Positions 5,957 through 8,925 of a stretch of 8,925 nt of DNA are shown one piece after another. Position numbers and translations under genes: made by a program. Under the pieces are notes generated by a model. That model did not search any database and was not told the DNA's origin. It saw nothing but the letters and a program-made list of their open reading frames with translations. Numbering within the stretch: position 1 is the stretch's first letter; every line of letters begins with the position of its first letter. The stretch comes from an uncultured Paracoccaceae bacterium (GTDB lineage Bacteria > Pseudomonadota > Alphaproteobacteria > Rhodobacterales > Rhodobacteraceae). The stretch spans positions 1 through 8,925 of the forward strand of contig CALEZJ010000390.1 in NCBI GenBank assembly GCA_937927885.1, given 5' to 3'.

Positions 5957-7195
5957 ATGCCCGATCTGGACCGGGCGCGCGCCCAGAGGTTGATGACGCA
6001 AGCGGGGCTGGATGCCCTGATCCTGTTCTCGCCCGAGGCGTTTCGCCATGCGACGGGTGCCGGACCGGGGGTCGCCACGATGTGGCGCCGCGAAGGGGCC
6101 GTGGCGGTCCTGATCCCGGCCGACGCTGCTTTGCCGGAAACCGCGGTGATCAGCGACCTCTTTGCCCCGGCCTTTCGCAGCGTCAGCCCGATCGCCGACC
6201 TGCGCGAAACGCCGATCTGGGTCGAGGCGCTGACAATGGAGCACCCGGAATCAAATGCCCCGGCCCGGGCCCAGTTTGCGCCGCTCTGGCAGGGTAAGGA
6301 TCGGCCGACGGGGAATCGTCGACCCGAAACCTTCGATGCGCTGCACTGCTATCGCCACTTGCGTGACGCGCTGACCGAAAAGGGATTGATGCGAGGTCGG
6401 ATCGGCGTGGAACTGGAGGCGGTTTCGGCCCGGGGTTTTCCCGCGCTGGTCGAGGCGCTGGCCCCAGCCACCCTGATCGACGCAACCGAGGTGGCGCAGG
6501 GGTTGCGGGCGGTGAAATCTGCCACCGAGATTGCCCACCTGCGCGCTGCGGTCGGACTTGCCGAACAGGGCATTGTCGCTGTCCGCGCTGCCATTACGCC
6601 AGGGGTGACCCAGTCGGGGCTAAGCGCAATCTGGCGCGAAACCATCGCGCGGCTGGGTCCGGGTTCGGGGCTGACAGGCGCCTGGGATTACATCTCGGTT
6701 GGGCCAGACCCCTGGGGCGGCGACGCCACAGCACTGCGCGGCGATCTGGTGAAAGTCGATGTTGGATGCCTCGTAGCGGGTTATACCTCGGACAGCGGGC
6801 GCACATTTGTTCTCGGTCCGCCCAGCCGTCTGCAATCCGGGGTCTGGGATGCGCTGCGCGCCGGGTTCGAGGCCGGCTTGCCCCTGCTGACCCCGGGCAC
6901 CCCGCTGGCCGAGGTGCACCGCGTTACCGAGGCTGCCATTCGGGCGCGCGGGCTCGATGGTTACACCCGGGGCCATTTCGGGCACAGCCTGGGTACGGGA
7001 CCGGGCAGCGAGGAATGGCCCTTCATTTCCGCCAGCGCCACAGCCCTGGTCGAGGCCGGAATGGTGCTGGCCTTTGAATGTCCGTTCTATATCACAGGCT
7101 TGGGCGGCATGATACTGGAAGACCAGATAGAGATCACCGAAAGTGGACCGGTGCCAATGAACCGTTTCCCGCGCGATCTGGGAGTCTGCGGTTGA
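5957..7195 (+). CDS. M24-family metallopeptidase (Xaa-Pro dipeptidase/aminopeptidase-like)
   Basis: This complete 412-residue pita-bread-fold enzyme has a creatinase-like N-terminal domain (about 1-170) and a catalytic domain (about 180-400). All five metal ligands of active M24 enzymes are visible: D268 (KVDVG), D279 (TSDSGR), H343 (GHFGHSLG), E374 (AFECPFY) and E388 (ILEDQ). It should therefore be a working metallohydrolase and not a metal-free creatinase. The usual EPG after the fourth ligand is replaced by ECP. The start ATG 5957 has a strong AAGGAGG (5945-5951) at 5 bases. It reads in the same direction as the TRAP genes 152 bases downstream, suggesting a unit that imports and hydrolyses a small amide or proline-containing compound. 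The protein differs clearly from the N-terminally cut M24 enzyme at the left edge, so the two are not a recent duplication. Substrate unknown. Confidence 0.9.
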   Translation: MPDLDRARAQRLMTQAGLDALILFSPEAFRHATGAGPGVATMWRREGAVAVLIPADAALPETAVISDLFAPAFRSVSPIADLRETPIWVEALTMEHPESNAPARAQFAPLWQGKDRPTGNRRPETFDALHCYRHLRDALTEKGLMRGRIGVELEAVSARGFPALVEALAPATLIDATEVAQGLRAVKSATEIAHLRAAVGLAEQGIVAVRAAITPGVTQSGLSAIWRETIARLGPGSGLTGAWDYISVGPDPWGGDATALRGDLVKVDVGCLVAGYTSDSGRTFVLGPPSRLQSGVWDALRAGFEAGLPLLTPGTPLAEVHRVTEAAIRARGLDGYTRGHFGHSLGTGPGSEEWPFISASATALVEAGMVLAFECPFYITGLGGMILEDQIEITESGPVPMNRFPRDLGVCG

Positions 7196-7296
7196 TGCAA
7201 AGGGGCGCTGGACTCTGGACCTGCGCCGCCGCACAAGAAAACAGGACAGAGTGCGCGCGGCCCTTGCCTGCGGCTGCAGACGGGCGATGTTCACCA

Positions 7297-7306
7297 GGTT
7301 CGAACC
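7297..7306. repeat. Perfect 10-bp palindrome upstream of dctP
   Basis: GGTTCGAACC lies about 40 bases before the dctP start, in the 152-base gap after the M24 gene. It could be an operator half or a chance palindrome. No convincing promoter was found around it. Confidence 0.25.
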
Positions 7307-7347
7307 GGGCGCTCCAACAGGTCGCGCCCGCACAACAGGAGAGCGAG

Positions 7348-8361
7348 ATGACTTCGATCCCCCGCATTGCCACCCTTGGTGTGCTGCTTGGCGCCGGGCT
7401 GGCCACGGCCGCCAGCGCCCAGGAATGGCGGCTGAACAACTTCCTTCCCGAGACCCGTCCCGAATCGGCGCAGATCGAACAGTTCGTGGCCGATGTGAAT
7501 ACCGCGACCGCCGCGCTGGGGTTCAGTCTGACCCATTATCCCGGTGGCTCGCTGGGTCTGCGCAACACGGACCTGCTGCGCGTCGTGCCTGAAGGCGCCG
7601 TCGAGATGAGCCTGATGTGGGCGAATTACCTTGGCCGCGACGCGCCGGCGCTGGGGTCGGTGTTCGTGCAGGGCGCGATCAGCACAGTGGATGAACTGCT
7701 GGCAGTGCTTCCGGTTGCGCAGCAGATCTATGTCGAGGAGTACGACGACTGGGGCGTTACGACGGTCGGTTTTGTCGCCATTCCGACGCTGTCGGTCTCG
7801 GTCTTCTGCCGCGATGCGCCGGTGAACACGCTGGCCGATCTGCGCAACGTCAAGCTGCGCGTCTGGGCGCGCGAACAGGTCGAGACCTTTACCCGGCTCG
7901 GTGTGGCGGCGCAGATCATCCCGCAAGAGGAGACTTATGTCGCCCTGCGTACCGGGGTGGTGGATTGTGCGCTCTATCCCGCGCTCTACGCCTCGACGAT
8001 CTCGCTACAAGAGGTGACGAACTACGCCTCGTTCCTGTATCCGATGGCGTCGGCGCCCTACACGCTGGGAGTGGCCACTGACCGCTGGGAAGCCACGGAT
8101 CCCGCGATTCGCGAGGCGATCACTACGGCCGCCGATGCCCTCTGGGCGCGTACGAACCAGTATGATTCAGACCTTGAGCGCGAGATGGCGGCACGCGCCA
8201 GCCTGGCCGAGGGCGGGATCGTCTGGGGCGAGGACTTCCCCGAGGAGGACCGCGCGCAGTTCCTTGCTGCTGTGTCCGAGACCTGGCAGATGCTGGCCGA
8301 GGAAGCCGGTGGCAATGCCATGGACTACCGCGCCCGCGTTCTGGCGGCCCTGGGGCGCTGA
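7348..8361 (+). CDS. dctP: TRAP transporter periplasmic solute-binding protein (DctP family)
   Basis: This 337-residue periplasmic receptor of a tripartite ATP-independent importer captures an organic acid-like ligand and delivers it to the DctQM membrane part. The N-terminus MTSIPRIATLGVLLGAGLA followed by TAASA is a typical signal peptide, with likely cleavage after A24 before QEW. The mature protein shows DctP features: YPGGSLG (about 70), VEMSLMW, and LRNVKLRVW, where R171 (precursor numbering) matches the conserved carboxylate-binding Arg of the family. The motif GVVDCALYP is where many homologues have VDG. Two cysteines (C154, C207) are present. The start ATG 7348 has AGGAGA (7337-7342) at 5 bases; the frame is open further upstream, but only this start gives a signal peptide at the N-terminus. 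Ligand unknown: substrates in this family range from sugar acids and keto acids to aromatic acids and compatible solutes. Confidence 0.92.
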   Translation: MTSIPRIATLGVLLGAGLATAASAQEWRLNNFLPETRPESAQIEQFVADVNTATAALGFSLTHYPGGSLGLRNTDLLRVVPEGAVEMSLMWANYLGRDAPALGSVFVQGAISTVDELLAVLPVAQQIYVEEYDDWGVTTVGFVAIPTLSVSVFCRDAPVNTLADLRNVKLRVWAREQVETFTRLGVAAQIIPQEETYVALRTGVVDCALYPALYASTISLQEVTNYASFLYPMASAPYTLGVATDRWEATDPAIREAITTAADALWARTNQYDSDLEREMAARASLAEGGIVWGEDFPEEDRAQFLAAVSETWQMLAEEAGGNAMDYRARVLAALGR

Positions 8362-8370
8362 GGCAGTCGC

Positions 8371-8907
8371 ATGCGGCAGCTTCGCCGAACCGTTGCGCAA
8401 GGGCTGGAGGCTCTGGCCCTTGCGCTGGCTGTGCTGGCGGCTGCCTGCATGCTGGGGATTGTAGCCCTGATCACCACCAGCGTGGTGATGCGCCGCTTTG
8501 CAGGATCGCCCCTGCGCATAACCGAGGATGCCGTCGGCCTGATGCTGAGCGCGGTGCTGTTCCTTGGGCTGCCGCTGGTCACGCTGCGATCCCAGCATGT
8601 GCGGGTGGCGATCGTTGCCAACGCACTTGGACCCCGGTTCGAACGCGCGCTGCATATCGCGGCGATGCTGGTGGGGCTGGTGTTCTTTGGCTGGCTCTTT
8701 TGGAAAGCGCTGCCTTGGCTGGAATTTGCCTGGCGTCGCAACCTGAAGACCGAAACCGCGCGTCTGCTCTTGTATCCTTGGATGGCCACTCTTCCCCTGT
8801 CCCTGGGGCTGACCTGGCTCATCTATGCCGCAAGGCTGGGTGGCCTTCTGGATCGCGAGCGCCCGGGTAGCCTGGAATCGCTGCCCGCCAATGGCAAGGA
8901 CGGTTAG
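8371..8907 (+). CDS. dctQ: TRAP transporter small permease (DctQ family)
   Basis: This 178-residue inner-membrane protein is the small subunit of the importer whose binding protein is encoded 9 bases upstream. Four hydrophobic segments fit the DctQ fold: about 14-38, 52-71, 93-115 and 133-156. The family signature is present: an arginine-rich end of helix 1 (VVMRRF), ITED at the start of helix 2, FLGLPLVTLRSQHVRV (polar loop with H76), and a C-terminal cytoplasmic tail. The start ATG 8371 follows a GAGG that overlaps the dctP stop codon, indicating translational coupling. It is followed after three bases by the dctM start. Function is clear at the level of transporter component; it gives no information about the substrate. 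Confidence 0.92.
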   Translation: MRQLRRTVAQGLEALALALAVLAAACMLGIVALITTSVVMRRFAGSPLRITEDAVGLMLSAVLFLGLPLVTLRSQHVRVAIVANALGPRFERALHIAAMLVGLVFFGWLFWKALPWLEFAWRRNLKTETARLLLYPWMATLPLSLGLTWLIYAARLGGLLDRERPGSLESLPANGKDG

Positions 8908-8910
8908 GCC

Positions 8911-8925
8911 ATGTTCTGGACCACG
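8911..8925 (+). CDS. dctM: Start of probable TRAP large permease gene (DctM family), cut by window edge
   Basis: Only five codons are visible (MFWTT). The ATG lies three bases after the dctQ stop, with AAGGA (8897-8901 region) inside the end of dctQ as ribosome-binding site. The order P-Q-M is usual for TRAP operons, and DctM proteins frequently begin with a short hydrophobic MFW-type sequence. The call rests mainly on context. Confidence 0.6.

Noticed and set aside
5957..7195. M24 gene as the DMSP lyase DddP
   Set aside because: The protein is shorter and its N-terminus does not resemble DddP as I remember it. All standard M24 metal ligands with ordinary spacing point to a peptidase/dipeptidase.
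7078..7347. Upstream in-frame extension of dctP overlapping the M24 gene
   Set aside because: It would bury the signal peptide 90 residues inside the protein. ATG 7348 has a good ribosome-binding site and gives a normal exported DctP.

Overview
The window looks like a stretch of chromosome from a high-GC alphaproteobacterium, most likely of the Rhodobacteraceae/Roseobacter group. This is inferred from strong G/C bias at third codon positions, a TRAP-type solute importer, two M24 metallopeptidase genes, a 1-Cys peroxiredoxin, and a folate-dependent demethylase of the type used on methylated plant or lignin compounds. There are nine protein genes plus the first codons of a tenth. No rRNA, tRNA, CRISPR array, insertion sequence or integrase is visible.

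Layout. Positions 2-1024 (+) hold the 3' part of an M24 (Xaa-Pro peptidase-like) gene cut by the left edge. Convergent to it is a compact three-gene minus-strand operon: a GcvT/LigM-type demethylase (4308-2860), a PaaK-type acyl/aryl-CoA ligase (2858-1455) and a 4-hydroxybenzoyl-CoA-type hotdog thioesterase (1455-1042), with gaps of one base or less. A MarR-family regulator (4440-4961, +) is divergent from it. The 131-base divergent region carries two near-identical palindromic 15-mers that are good candidate MarR operators. A 1-Cys peroxiredoxin (5661-5005, -) converges on marR across a perfect 9-bp stem-loop. After a GC-rich, hairpin-dense spacer comes a second complete M24 peptidase gene (5957-7195, +). 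It is followed by a TRAP importer operon: dctP (7348-8361), dctQ (8371-8907) and the first five codons of the probable dctM (8911 to the right edge).

How the parts may work together. The minus-strand operon reads as a catabolic module. Methyl transfer from a methoxylated, probably aromatic, acid to tetrahydrofolate would be coupled to CoA activation of a carboxylic acid, with a thioesterase to release the product or recycle CoA. MarR-family repressors often control such modules in response to the aromatic acid or its CoA thioester. The logic resembles the DMSP demethylase/CoA-ligase pair (DmdA-DmdB) and the 4-chlorobenzoate ligase/dehalogenase/thioesterase operon, but the enzyme combination differs from both. 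The substrate is not determinable from sequence. The TRAP importer and the adjacent M24 peptidase may form a separate uptake-and-hydrolysis unit, or may feed the module.
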